64,000 nt of DNA from Odontesthes bonariensis (taxonomy: Eukaryota; Chordata; Actinopteri; Atheriniformes; Atherinopsidae): contig NC_134515.1 in assembly GCF_027942865.1 (NCBI RefSeq), positions 5,512,839 to 5,576,838 on the forward strand, read 5' to 3'. How positions within the stretch are numbered: position 1 is the stretch's first letter; each line of letters begins with the position of its first letter. The notes beneath the pieces were generated by a model. That model did not search any database. It was not told the DNA's origin and saw nothing but the letters and a program-made list of their open reading frames with translations. Position numbers and translations under genes: made by a program. Shown here in pieces: positions 1 through 11,042 of this stretch.

Positions 1-32
1 AGTAGATTAAAACTTTTAATCGTTGCCCAGCC
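1..32 (+). mobile_element. right end of a BED-ORF hAT element (cut by window edge)
   Basis: The first bases match the right terminus of the hAT elements at 4926-5868 and 44450-45282, ending in the GCCCAGCC terminal motif. Only the end is inside the window, so no ORF or target duplication can be checked. Confidence 0.7.
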
Positions 33-1271
33 TTATTAATTAAATACATTTATTAACACATTGAATACCAGCGGTTTTTACAGAATTATGTCGTAGAATC
101 CCAGCATTCTAAATCATTTTTTTGACGTTTTTGTACAGTCACAGCATATTATGTGATAGGGCCACTGAAACATGTTATGGCTCGTTTGAAAGCTGAGACT
201 TTAAACTCTTTGTGGGTCAAAACTGCGTGTTTCTAGGTGCCACCATTAGCGAGATATCCTTAGCTAAACCAAGGCGGGTATCCACCAAAATCAACAACAA
301 ACTGAGATATCGGGGCTTTTGTGAAACGTGCGCTCTTTCAGCCTGTCGCACTTTAGATACTTACATATCCGGGTCAGAGGATTTGCGTTGTGTCGCATGT
401 TGCAAAGCTAACCTGTTCATAAGACCGCGTCCTTAGACTTGTCGCCTGTCTTCTTCTCCTTCTTGTTGTTTGTTTATGTTACTTTACCGCCACCCTCTGG
501 AAACCGACACGTGCGATTGGACAAAATGCGGAAATGCACAACAATCAATGCAGCGTTATCAAAATTGTTCTTGAGTTGACGCAAAGCCATTGGCGTAATG
601 ATCAAAATGTCCAGAGGATGACACCAGTTTTTGACTGCCATCTATGTCAGTTCTGTTCATCACATAATTACAAAAATCACACAGAATGTGCATTAGAATG
701 TATAGATTCAGAATCCATAAAAAAACCCGTAAAAACGTATTTTTACCATGTGGGAGCCAACGCATGGGCAGTAAAAACGTAGTTTTACGTGACTTGGGAG
801 TCAATGTGTTAAAATAAATAAATTTAAATTGAATTAATTAATGAAGCTGTAGTAAAGGATTTTTGGTGAAACACAGCACGGCCAAGCACAGCTCCTGCTC
901 GGCTCTCAAGGTTAATCCTGCCAACATGCTACGGCTAATAAATAAGAAAAAGTTGCTCTGCCAAAAAATGTTCCAGGGGAAACCCATGCTGTGAAATCTT
1001 TGTTCTGGAAGTGCAACTACGTAGACACGGAACCTGACAAATACTTGCTTGGATTACTGAAACAAACAAGAAACAGAATGTCCCATCACATCCACTACAA
1101 GCGATACTGTATTTCATTCTGTCATCAAAAAGCATTTCTGGTAAAGTGTCCAGAACAAAGACAAGACGGTGTTCAGGACCAGTTTAACTTCAGTGGTGAG
1201 AATTGTTTGCTGTATGATTCAGTATCATGAAGGATTTCATCATCCATGATTTTCATATATTGTTTAAGCCT
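33..1271. other. non-coding stretch without recognised gene
   Basis: Only short ORFs under 85 codons are present, on both strands, with no splice pattern or family motif. Part of it, around 530-810, has the look of a dispersed repeat (related phrases near 740 and 795), but I cannot name it. Confidence 0.4.
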
Positions 1272-1339
1272 CTACTCACTTGGGATGAGCAATTTTAATC
1301 GATACTGCGATATATATCGATCGTATCGGTCCCTTACAA

Positions 1340-2131
1340 TCACTGACCAAGTTGGTAACCTCGGAGTGTTGATAGACTCAGATCTGACTTTCAGCAGCCA
1401 CATCAAAGCTGTCACCAAGGCAGCTTTTTACCACCTCAGAAACATTAACAGAATTAAAGGTTTCCTCTCCCAAACAGACCAGGAGAAACTCATCCATGCA
1501 TTCATCTCCAGCAGACTCCATCACTGTAACGCTCTTTTAACTGGACTTCCCAAAAAGAGCATTAAACATCTGCAGCTCATCCAGAACGCTGCTGCTGGAG
1601 TTTTAACCCGGACTAAGAGATCTGAACACATCACAGCAGCTTTAAAATCTTTACTCTGGCTTCCAGTCAGTCACAGAATAGATTTTAAAAGCCTGCTGAT
1701 GGTTTACAATCTGTGATCTGTTCAGAGAATATAAAGCCAGCAGAGCTCTGAGATCCAAGGACTCAGGTCAGCTGGTCCAGTCCAGAGTCCAGACTAAACA
1801 TGGAGAAGCAGCATTTAGCTGTTATGCTGCAAACAAGTGGAACAAACTGCCAGTGGAGATTAAACTTTCACCAAATGGAGACATTTTTAAATCCAGGTTA
1901 AAGACATTTCTGTTCTCATGTGTCTATGCATGAAATCTGCACGCTATCTTTGAACTTATCTGGACTGTTTCTTGTTTTTAAATTCATTTAAATGATTTTA
2001 TTTGTTTCTCTTTATATTCTTTTACGTATTTTTAATGCTTCTTCCACTCCCTGCTGTAATGCTTTTATTTTATGTGAAGCACTTTGAATTGTTTTGTACA
2101 TGAAATGTGCTACAAATAAATTTGATTTATT
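1340..2131 (+). mobile_element. LINE 3' end (reverse transcriptase C-terminus, L2/CR1-like)
   Basis: The plus strand encodes the C-terminal part of a non-LTR reverse transcriptase: a region with LGVLIDSDLTFSSHI, then FISSRLHHCNALLTGLP, LQLIQNAAA and LLWLPVSHRIDFKSLL. A stop at about 1716 interrupts it. The remaining frame continues to the usual 'W(N)KLPVEIK...FLFS' ending near 1933. The 3' end is an A/T-rich tail finishing in TTTGATTTATT. It is 5'-truncated and dead. The same 3' end recurs at 31365-31600 (reverse), 34051-34159 and 55860-56090 (reverse). Confidence 0.8.
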
Positions 2132-2622
2132 TAGTTTCCCGATGAAGTATCGATTTTTCAGCCACGAGTATCGATTTTTTAAATTTTTTGTTAAAGCAAA
2201 CTAATGAAAAGTCAGACGTTACAATTAGTGAAAACACAGATCATAAAAAAGTTAATAAAAATGTTATATAAAGTGCATGTTTGCTTGTTTCTGTTTGTCT
2301 GGCGGTGTCGTCTTTCCGGTTCAAAGGACGCACCAACAGTCAATCAGAAACGATTCATGTCAAATCACACTGTCCCCCAGAAAATGATTCAGTTTCAGAT
2401 TCAGTTTTACTTGTGTCCCCGTAGGGAAATTAGTGTTGCAGCAAGTAAAAAGGACATAAAACATAATATACATAATTAAAAGTCTGAGAGGGAGGGATAA
2501 TACAGTGTGCTGAAACAACGTCAGTAGCAGCCCCTACAAAGTAGCGAACAGTGTGTATCATCAATTTTTGCCAACATCAATAAAACCACATGGAGACAAG
2601 AAACAGAAACAAAATCAACCAA

Positions 2623-3062
2623 TCAGGTCTTCCTACCCTGTCCTGAGTTCAAAAGGGAAATAGCTGTAGAGACGAAGGAGTGCTTGTACCTGTTGCTCTT
2701 CATACGAGGAAGTCTGAGCCGGGGGCCAGAAGGCAGAAACTGGGACTCAGAATGTAAAGGATGGGAGCTGTCAGACAGAATGGCATCAGTCCTCCTGATT
2801 ATCTGTCTGTTGAACAGATCCGTAAGTGTGCACCGTTCAACTCCCAGAATCTTGTTGCTCAACTTTATCACTCTGCTCAGTGCATTTTTTGGACCTTGTG
2901 TTAAGTTTGTCAAACCAGCAGAGAGAAGGTCAGCACAGATTCAGTATATGATCTGTAGAATAAGATCATCAGGGACTTATCCATCTGAAACTTGGAGAGT
3001 TTTCTCAGACAATACAGTCGTTGCTGGCCCTTTTTTTGCAGGTTCTCTGAATGGCAGTTGAA
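2623..3062 (-). mobile_element. LINE reverse transcriptase C-terminal fragment
   Basis: On the minus strand, two frames give first QQRLYCLRKLSKFQMDKSLM...LTFSLLV and then KNALSRVIKLSNKILGV...SSHPLHSESQFLPSGPRLRLPR...FVSTAISLLN. This order is typical of the C-terminal region of fish non-LTR retrotransposon polymerases. A stop and frameshift near 2905 separate the two parts, so it is a dead fragment. It belongs to a different LINE lineage from the 1340-2131 copy. Confidence 0.7.
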
Positions 3063-3194
3063 ATTTAACTTATTATCCAGAATAGTCCCAAGATATTTGT
3101 AATTTTCGACGATGTAAGTGTATCGAATCGTATCGTATCATTGACTGAATATCGTATCGGGAGATTAGTGTATCGCTGCAGCCCTATTACTCAC

Positions 3195-3540
3195 AGAGTA
3201 ATTACCACCTGAATCTAACCCATTGGAAAAGTACTGCAGTGATTAAGTTGTTTCATCTCGCAAGAAGTTGCTCAACACAGGATTTTCATCCTGTGGTCAT
3301 GGAAACGACGTCACTCTGTTTCAGGAGGGTGAAACATCAGTCGAACATTAGTTCAAGAGCTACTCGATGCATTATCAAACCTGGAAGGATAGGGATGAAA
3401 CCTCGTCTTTGAGGAAGAAATGAAGAGAAAATCATTAGTAAAGCTCACAGCAATGATTTTATAAGTTAAAATGAGAGCATTTCCACAAGCACAATGCAAA
3501 GAAAACTCAGGGAACTGGGAAGAAACAGCTGCGGAGCCAT
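3195..3540. other. non-coding stretch, nothing recognised
   Basis: I see no supported gene, RNA or repeat boundary between the composite element and the fold-back element that follows. Confidence 0.4.
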
Positions 3541-3863
3541 AAAGGGAAAGTTCGCCTCTTTTGTCATGAAGCTGTATGACAGAAGAGAGAAAATAGCGCC
3601 AAGCGATTGTGAGGTCTGACTTTTTCCTGGAGAACGATTTTGTGATGCAAATGTATTACTCTTTTGAACGCATATTGTTTTGAGAAGCAAAACGCTTTAT
3701 TTTTTAAACCCCAGCCAACTAGCCGGACTACCTTCATCAACACCAAAACGAGGCTGGAACTCGGCTCAAAGGACGCAGCAGGGGGGAAGAAGATGTTCAT
3801 AAATGATGTTGCTGATATGGGATGTCATACAGCTTCATGTCAAAAGAGGTGAACTATCCCTTT
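3541..3863. mobile_element. fold-back MITE, family 1 (copy 1)
   Basis: The ends are inverted repeats (AAAGGGAAAGTTCGCCTC on the left; the reverse of the right reads AAAGGGATAGTTCACCTC). The body matches 10434-11042 and 24437-25012, including the reverse of CTGCTGCGTCC and the TAGCCGGACTACCTTC block. The short ORFs here on both strands are chance readings of the repeat. Confidence 0.75.
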
Positions 3864-4917
3864 AAGAAAAACACTTATTAGTGAGACTTATCAACAGAAC
3901 AAAAGCCTCCACTTTGCTAGGAGGCGATAAAGATTGGACTCTGGAACAATAGGAAAATGTCACAACATCTGCCCCCATTTGTTTTTTTCAAAGCCAGCTT
4001 CGGTTGACACGATCAGTCTGAACATGTACATGAGTCGCAAAAAGCAACATGAATGCATGTTCCACATAAATGACCGAGGAGGGTCATGTGTAAAACTTTA
4101 CAGGATTAACTTAAGTCTGAGCAGGCGACATCACCTCCAGCCCCTGTGCACACACACACTCCACTTTAGGAGCGCAGGTCGAGAGGCTGATCTGAACACG
4201 TACGCTGCCGCTTGAGAAGCAGAAATCTTAAGACTTTCACAGAAAAGTCAACATAAAGAGATCCAAGCATTGACGAACACCTCCCCAGGTTCACATCCAA
4301 GGCTGCGTGATGCGTCCCGTCGATTATTCCTCAAATAAATCATTCATTTAGAAGCATCTACAGCCTTTAAACCCTCAAACAGATGTGGTTTTTTACCCAT
4401 GTGGTCCTTTAAGTTGCTAAGGATTAATAAACCACAGCATAGCTTGGCTGTAATATTTCTCTCTGTTTGACCTTTTCTGATCCTTTAACACTAAATGATT
4501 ACAGAGCATGTCAGCTTCAGTGGAAAGTGGAGGCTGGAATAGTCAACCTAGCATGAATCCACAAGATCTTTCCCCAATCAGAAGTCATGCATGCATACGA
4601 ATGTCATCCAACCAGTCCTGAGAGGAGTTGGTAACATTTATATATCGGATTAATCTGGTAATATGACTTAAACTGTAGATACAAACACCTCAGTGATAAA
4701 AGAACAGGGCAACAGAGATTCACTGTAACACAAGGACTGGCATTAAGAACTCTGATAGCAAAAACAAAAGTTTTCATGTCTGCTACAGTGTTTAATCTTG
4801 TTGCAAGTTTGAAAAGTTCTGCTAACTGACAGAATAACAAAGAATCACAGAAGTCACATATGAAGGAAAAAGGCGGCGCACAAATGACACTTTCCTCTCA
4901 TGTTTGTCCAAGTCAAG
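3864..4917. other. non-coding stretch, nothing recognised
   Basis: Only short ORFs with no family features are present (largest 93 codons at 3934-4215). No exon-like structure or repeat boundary could be supported. Confidence 0.4.
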
Positions 4918-5075
4918 GTTGTTAGTAGGGCTGGGCGAGTTAACTCGTTATTATCGCGTTAACTCGCCAATTATTTAACGCCGATAAATATTTTATCGTG
5001 CATTAACGCAGGTTTTATTTATTTATTTAAAAAATAATAATAATAATTTAATTTTTTTTTAAATAAAGTCAAATT

Positions 5076-5257
5076 TGGGGGGCTTTTGTGTCTTTAATGG
5101 ATAGGAAAGTTCAGAGAGACAGGAAGCAGGGGGCAGAGAGAGGGGGAACGACATGCAGCACAGGGCCATCCGATACGGAACTCAAACCGGGGCCAGCTGC
5201 AGCGAGGACTATAGCCTCTGTACATGGGGCGCCTGCTCAACCCACTACAACCACCCT
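5076..5257 (-). repeat. tRNA-derived SINE inside the hAT element
   Basis: Read on the minus strand it begins at a tRNA-like head (TAGTGGGTTGAGCAGGCGCC as A-box region), has a B-box-like GGTTTGAGTTCC, and then the CTCTCTGCCCCCTGCTTCC body and ATTAAAGACACAAAAG tail. The same SINE sits in the same relative place in copy 3 (44974-45167), so it inserted before the host element multiplied. A further diverged copy is at 20243-20358. Confidence 0.75.
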
Positions 5258-5274
5258 TATTTTATTATTTATTT

Positions 5275-5395
5275 TATTTTGTAAAAGTCTGTTGCTCACA
5301 GGCTTTTATTTTGTAAAAGTCTGTTGCTCACAGGCTTTTATTTTGTAAAAGTCTGTTGCTCACAGGCTTTTATTTTGTAAAAGTCTGCTGCTGTC
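5275..5395 (+). repeat. 32-bp tandem repeat, about 3.7 units
   Basis: The unit TATTTTGTAAAAGTCTGTTG plus CTCACAGGCTTT is repeated three times and then breaks into GCTGTCTGCTGTGG. The two other hAT copies have only one full unit plus a partial one, so unit number varies between family members. Confidence 0.85.
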
Positions 5396-5439
5396 TGCTG
5401 TGGAACCGGAAAAGAAAGTAATCGGCGGATCCACCAAAC

Positions 5440-5745
5440 ATGGAGAAGGGTACGGAACTTTTACTCGGCCATTTTCATGTTAAAGTTCTTCCAGACGGCG
5501 GAGTCGACAGAACCAAAGTCATCTGTAAACACTGCCAAGTTGAATTGTCTTCTCAGCGTAGTAGTTCCAGTCTAAAATATCACTTAAAGGCAAAACACAC
5601 AACTGATAGCAGCAAGTCATTCAAGGAAACAGACAGTGGAGCGAGGCTTCTACATAAAAACTACAGAAAGATGCTGATGTTAAAAGTGTGTTTGCACAAC
5701 AAATGTTATGGCACTTTCATTCATATGGCAGCACATTTAAAATAA
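5440..5745 (+). CDS. BED-type zinc-finger protein of a hAT derivative, copy 1
   Basis: This 101-residue ORF carries a BED-like zinc finger: CKHC near residues 30-33, then a spacer rich in Ser, then YHLKAKH supplying the histidines near residues 49-53. BED fingers are the DNA-binding part of many hAT transposases. The dimerisation and DDE catalytic regions are absent and the protein ends shortly after the finger. Two further copies (27845-28150 and 44552-44857) are also uninterrupted and differ at only a few residues. It may be expressed and bind element ends without cutting, or may be intact only because the copies are young. It is not a host gene. Confidence 0.7.
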   Translation: MEKGTELLLGHFHVKVLPDGGVDRTKVICKHCQVELSSQRSSSSLKYHLKAKHTTDSSKSFKETDSGARLLHKNYRKMLMLKVCLHNKCYGTFIHMAAHLK

Positions 5746-5876
5746 AGCTAAATGCTAAAAGCTATACACTACTTTTGGATTCATTTTTGGATTCTGCGTC
5801 TAAATGCGATTAATCAGGGAAATCGTGTGATTAATTAGATTAAAACTTTTAATCGTTGCCCAGCCCTGGTTGTTAG

Positions 5877-6644
5877 AGATGACATTTTCAGCGGTTAAGA
5901 AGCGAAGGAGCATCAAAAGAATCAGACCCACAAAAAAAGTGAATTTACCATATAGGAGTTCACTGATACAAGGGCCCAAACAGAGCAGGCCAGTTAACCC
6001 AAGAACAGCTGATCCGCTGACAGTTAAACATGAAGTTCAATGACTGGAACTGAGAGCGAGACACTGGGAGTCAGGGAACACAAAGATCCTGTCCAAACAA
6101 CGAGATATGCCGCCATCCGTGCACTTTCTTTAGATTATCCCGGATCCAGGAGCAGCTAGCCGAGCACAGATCCCCCAAAACATTCCTCTCCCCAGCCGCA
6201 ATCTGAAGCTCTTCCAGGTGGACACAGAGGCATCCCCGAGCCAGCCGAGCGATCATCGGAGCGGACAGCGGGCCTGAAACGCCTCCTCTGTGAAGCCACC
6301 TGAAGGCATCCCGACCAGAGACTCCTACCACCTCAACTGGCTCCTTTCAATAAACTTTAAATATCAGTAAACTTCATTGTTCAAACAGATCCAAAAATAA
6401 CACCAACATGTTCGGCTAACACATGAATCTGACACCGGACACCTGCACCCTGACCAAGAAGAAGCACTGGGAAGCATCATTCTTCAGAGACATACTCCGA
6501 ATTCCTCTTTGCATCCGTGTGTGTCGAAGAATTCCAGCCAAGTTCTTCAAGATCTACTGACGGAGATCCAGGGGGGCCGACTGAACCTTCCTCCACAGTC
6601 ACCCGAGTCTCCAGCACTCTTTTTTTTTTTTAAAGGGGTCACTG
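5877..6644. other. non-coding stretch, nothing recognised
   Basis: Moderately GC-rich sequence with no supported exon. The 86-codon reverse ORF at 6071-6331 shows no motif and no second exon. Confidence 0.35.
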
Positions 6645-6646
6645 TA

Positions 6647-7366
6647 TGGAAGTTTTTCTGTGCCATCAGAGTTTAAATATGAATTTCTAATATTGAATTT
6701 TTACAGCATCAAAATCAGACTTTGAATTTGAAAAACCAACAGTGTAAAAATAAAATAATAATAAAAAAAAAAATAAAAATAAATAAAAATAAAAAACAGT
6801 GTAAAAAAATTCAACATCTAAAAACAAATTCAGTGGAAAAAAATTCCGTGGAAAAAGAACCAGACTCAACATCCGGGTAAACAGGGAGAAGCAATCGATC
6901 CCTGTCTCAATTCATCCAACGGCAGCCAATCAAGTTACGCTCCATTGGACAGATCAGCCATGTCCACCAACGCGGGTGATGGTGCTTCGGTGAGTGAGTT
7001 TACTTTATTTACAATTTGTGTTAGTAAAATTGAGTAATAGATATTACTAATATCTATTGAGCTGAGCTGTTCATTTTTTTAAGTTGATTTTTTTTTTCCC
7101 CACTGACTTTTTGTTGAATTTGAATGAAGTTGATTTTTTTTAATTTGACTTTTTTTCCACTGACTTTTTTGAAGTTGAATTTTTTTTAATTTGGATTTTT
7201 TTAGATGTTGAATTTTTTTACACTGATTTTTGTTTTTAGAATTTTATTATTGTTTTTTTTTTTTTTTTTTACACTTGGTTTTTCAAATTCAAAGTCTGAT
7301 TTTGATGCTGTAAAAATTCTACATTAGATTTCATATTCAAACCCTGATGGCACAGAAAAACTTCCA
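6647..7366. mobile_element. mariner-type MITE with TA flanks
   Basis: The ends are inverted repeats (TGGAAGTTTTTCTGTGCCATC on the left and its reverse complement on the right), and similarity continues for about 100 bp on each side. A TA dinucleotide flanks both ends (6645-6646 and 7367-7368), as expected for Tc1/mariner. The interior is very A/T-rich. It retains a short island at 6900-7000 with a CCAAT-type motif, an ATG and a splice-donor-like GTGAGTGAG. No transposase is present. Confidence 0.75.
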
Positions 7367-7607
7367 TAATCACTGCTAAGAAAGCTGCTAAAACCAACCA
7401 TTTAACGTGGGAGAGCACAGCCACTCCAGAACAGGGGCTTTCTCACCAGAAGGTCTCAGGCTGTGCATCTGCCAGGAACTGTCCTCCACAGTCCGGCTCA
7501 CACTCACGTTTTAAATGAGAACATGTCGGCATTTCTCACATTATTGTGGCATCATACTCAACTACATTACACCTCCAAGGTCTGCCAGTTGAGCAAATTT
7601 TTAACAA

Positions 7608-8375
7608 AAAGGACCGTGAGACACACTTCAAGAAAACACAAGCTCCTGCAAATAGCAACTGATTAACATTTTATCTAACACCAGGGGCGAGGCTAGGGTA
7701 TTTTTAGTGGTGCCAAGGCACTACTGTGAGATAGCTCGGCACCCCCTGGCTTAGAACATTTTTAAAATTTTATATTATGCAAAAAACTTGCTCTGCCCCT
7801 GCGCAATACTTTGATATTATTAGCCTTGGGTGGTTACAAAGTGTTTTTGTTTTTTGCTCAAGGATGCATTATTTTAGTGACCATTTTATTTATTTTCTAG
7901 CATTTAACTCTTTACTCCCAAAATAAATGTTGAGTGATCTTCAATATTTGTCTCAGGCTCTCTGTTATCCCTGTCAAGCCACAGTCTTTTTGATCAAAAT
8001 TGAATGTTGTAGGGGAAAACACTACTCAAAGCAAAACTAATACAGCTCCAAAAATTTATAAATGTACTAGTTCGCCTCAATTAGTGAGAAATAATGTGCC
8101 TCTGGGGGCTGGGCACCCCTAAAGACCAGATCCTAAAATCGCCCCTGTCTAACACGATAAAAAGTTGGCAAAACATTCAGTTCATGTTCTCTAAAAAACA
8201 AAAGAAACATTATTAAAACATTTTTTTTTTTTTACCGTGAGACACACTTGAAAACAACACAAGCTCCAGAAAATAGCAACTGATTAACATTTTATATAAC
8301 ACGATAAAAAGTTGGCAAAACAGTCAGTCCATGTTCTCTAAAAAAGAAAAGAAACATTATTAAAACATTATTTTT
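7608..8375 (+). repeat. tandem duplication of about 150 bp, first copy split by a hAT MITE
   Basis: The sequence ACCGTGAGACACACTT... with GATTAACATTTTAT and GATAAAAAGTTGGCAAAAC occurs once around 7608-7681 plus 8156-8232, and again intact at about 8234-8375. The second copy reads straight through as TATATAACACGATAAAA, which is the empty site for the element at 7682-8147. Confidence 0.85.
7682..8147. mobile_element. hAT-type MITE with perfect 8-bp target duplication
   Basis: The ends are CAGGGGCGAGGCTAGG and, reversed, CAGGGGCGATTTTAGG. A perfect 8-bp duplication TCTAACAC flanks it (7674-7681 and 8148-8155). It is 466 bp with no ORF of note. The neighbouring tandem copy gives an empty site. 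Confidence 0.92.
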
Positions 8376-10433
8376 AAAAAATAGAACTAATTTAAATGTA
8401 ATTTCTTTGTATATCTGAGAGTTTGGCGCCGGCCAGGTGTGCTGAAGAGCCACCCCAGACCCAAGATGCCAGGGCTACATATTGAGCCAGAACACCATCT
8501 GGAAGCCTCCATTCCACAGGTGTGTTTCCCACCCCGACACCAGCCGGATAACTGCCGCCCGTTTGGGACTACATCGCACGGAGAGTCACTCACCCACAGT
8601 AGTGCGCTTTAACCTTCACCACCTCCGAGCCCAGGTCCATTATGGATCCGTTGGACGCCAGCATATGCATCGCACAGTTTGGTTAAAACTTCCAGCGGAA
8701 GCCCAACGTTGACTGGACAGGCCCCAAAGTTTCCAGCCCGAAACCAGAGCTGTATCACCGGGCCGCGGCGGAAGCGTCAGCTCCTCGCATAACCGACCCG
8801 GGACAAAACGTTTGGTTCAGTAATCCCTGAAGGAAACTAACCGGGGCTACTTTAAAGTTTCACCTCGTTTGGTGAACATTAGAGGCTTCGATGACGGAGT
8901 GTTCATCAATTTCACCTGAATTACGGTTACTACTTCCGGCTTTTTCTTTCAAAATAAAAGACGACGTGATGCGTATGCGTTCAGGGCTTTTATTGTGGAG
9001 GCAAACTTCCCGACTGCCGAAGTCAGGTGTGGTTCAGCTTCACCCAATTTCCTTTGGCTCACTATGGTTACCGTAATCCAAATTCACCTGTCCCGTTGTT
9101 GCTGTTGATGACAACCCCGCCATATCACAGATATGAGTCACTCTGTCAGAAGTTCTGTTGGTCAGATAAATGAATCATTTATCGGGTGATATTTCTTCAC
9201 GATGACTCATTTTCATAATTTTCATTCCACTTTCCATCAGCACACACGAGCTCCTCTATGATGAAATGAATCGTCAAATAATTACAGAAAAATATTCGTT
9301 CGTTTTTAAGAACATTTAATAGAAGAAAAAAAAGTACATTTTGTACCAATTGAATCATAAAAATCCCAAGAAACACCCCCACAGAGTCCAAATGAAACAC
9401 AAATATTTCATTATAGTCCCTCACCGCCACCTGCTGGTTATTTGACCTACATTTAAATAACCAGTCGGCTTGATTGAAGGGCTGCACGGCACGATGTGTG
9501 GAGAATTAGTTAATAAGAATACAGTAGTATTCAATTTAAACGGTTAAAAATAAAGTAATTACATAATTAACTTAGTTTTTATTTGTAATGCTGTCTCAAC
9601 CAACAAAAATGTTTTGAAATTCAGTTCCATGATCATTAATAAAGGCTGAATTCATCTGAATAAATTAAATTAGTGAGTTATTGCACTGTATTCTGGACCG
9701 ATATACAGTCTAATGGGGATTCTTTTGGGCTGCTTTCATTCAGATCTTTGTGTAAGATATTCAAATACAACTCAAACTGAGGTACAATCCCAGAGAAACA
9801 CTCACAGTTTTTGTTTGCCCCCACATATCCGACTCCAGAGCAGAAACATCAGCTTCACTCACATATTTAAAGAAGTTATCCCATAATATTCTGTTCCATC
9901 GTTTACTGGGTGCTTAGAGGCTCAGTGAAGGAACCACACGTCTGTTGCTGTGTTTCAGAATGTTTTCTGTTACTAAGTGGCTCATTTACATGTGTAATGT
10001 CCAACATAGATATTTAAAGCAGATAAATTTACTGTCCGTGCTGAGATGATGTGGAGGCACAAGCAGTTTGTGATGCCTTCAACCACAAGAGGTCAGGAGT
10101 GCACACTTATACAGAGGTCTGCTGTTCACACACGACAGCGGAGAGTCAATTAAATCAACACAAAAACAAATAAGTGGTTAAAAAAAACACAATTCCATCT
10201 AAAGGAATACAGTCAGTATTTAGATATGTGCCATAGTAGCTGCTCATTTAGAAAAGAAACCCCAGAAAAAAACACAGATGAACAATATGGACATCTTTGT
10301 TCGGGTTATAAAATCAAAGCATTTGGAATCAGATGCAGGAAACAGGTGACGGGACATCATAAAGCACATCAATAACACATATGAGTGTCATTTTCTATTA
10401 TCTGGTCCCCATTAAGCTTCTACACGTCCACAA
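8376..10433. other. non-coding stretch; GC-richer block 8420-9060
   Basis: Overlapping short ORFs on both strands at 8387-8712 lie in a GC-richer patch, and none has a motif or a second exon. It might be a promoter region, but nothing identifies a gene. The rest is A/T-rich and featureless apart from a CTCF-like motif at 9424-9437. Confidence 0.35.
9424..9437 (-). promoter_or_regulatory. CTCF-like core motif
   Basis: The minus strand reads CCAGCAGGTGGCGG, which fits the published vertebrate CTCF core. A single motif match of this length can occur by chance, so occupancy is unproven. Confidence 0.4.
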
Positions 10434-11042
10434 TGTATGACATCCCACACTAGCAATATCATTTATGAACATCTTCTTACCCCCTGCTGCGTCCTGTGAG
10501 CAGAGTTCCAGCCTCGTTTTGGTGTTGATGAAGGTAGTCCGGCTAGTTTGCTGGGGTCCCGAAAATAAAGTGTTTTGCTTCTCAAAACAATATGTGTTCA
10601 ACAGAGTAATACATTTGCATCACCAAATCGTTCTCCAGGAAAAAGTCCGACCTCACAATCTCTTGGCGCTATTTTCTCTCCCTTCGTATCACTGCCTGCT
10701 GTGCAGACCGAGCAGCAAACACCGTAACAGGCGCGGCCGTCGGCAGCAGGCAGTGATACGAAGGGAGAGAAAATAGTGCCAAGCGATTGTGAGCTCTGAC
10801 TTTTTCTGGAGAACGATTTTGTGATGCAAATGTATTACTCTTTTGAACACATATTGTTTTGAGAAGCAAAACGCTTTATTTTTTAAACCCCAGCCAACTA
10901 GCCGGACTACCTTCGTCAACACCAAAACGAGGCTGGAACTCTGCTCACAGGACGCAGCAGGGGGTAAGAAGATGTTCATAAATGATGTTGCTGATATGGG
11001 ATGTCATACAACTTCATGTCAAAAGAGGCGAACTATCCCTTT
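10434..11042. mobile_element. fold-back MITE, family 1 (copy 2, nearly full palindrome)
   Basis: The two halves are reverse complements over about 260 bp each, centred near 10720. The centre is closed by perfect arms reading CCTTCGTATCACTGCCTGCTG and its reverse around a GC-rich loop. The right terminus is the family end (GAACTATCCCTTT reversed); the left terminus has decayed. The forward and reverse ORFs here mirror each other and are not genes. Confidence 0.85.

Larger units (their letters stand above)
1280..3186. mobile_element. composite hAT-like element with nested LINE fragments
   Basis: The two ends carry related terminal sequences (TTGGGATG... on the left; TAGGGCTGCAGCGATAC on the reverse of the right) and internal 'cgtatcg'-rich sequence. 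The 8-bp flanks CTACTCAC (1272-1279) and TTACTCAC (3187-3194) differ at one base, which fits a hAT target duplication. The interior holds two LINE pieces in opposite orientations, so it is a nest of insertions. No transposase is visible. The class is inferred from ends and flank length. Confidence 0.5.
4926..5868 (+). mobile_element. non-autonomous hAT element carrying a BED-finger ORF (copy 1)
   Basis: The element starts TAGGGCTGGGC and ends GCCCAGCCCTG, and is bounded by a perfect 8-bp duplication GTTGTTAG (4918-4925 and 5869-5876), the hAT signature. Inside are a reverse SINE (5076-5257), a 32-bp tandem repeat (5275-5395) and an intact 101-codon BED-finger ORF (5440-5745). There is no hAT catalytic region, so it is a deletion derivative needing a transposase in trans. 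Related copies lie at 27736-28272 and 44450-45282. Confidence 0.9.

Noticed and set aside
5088-5348. 86-codon ORF
   Set aside because: It reads through an antisense SINE and the 32-bp repeats, and repeats itself at the end.
10465-10979. Overlapping ORFs on both strands sharing MNIFLPPAASCEQSSS
   Set aside because: They are two arms of one palindromic MITE read in opposite directions.
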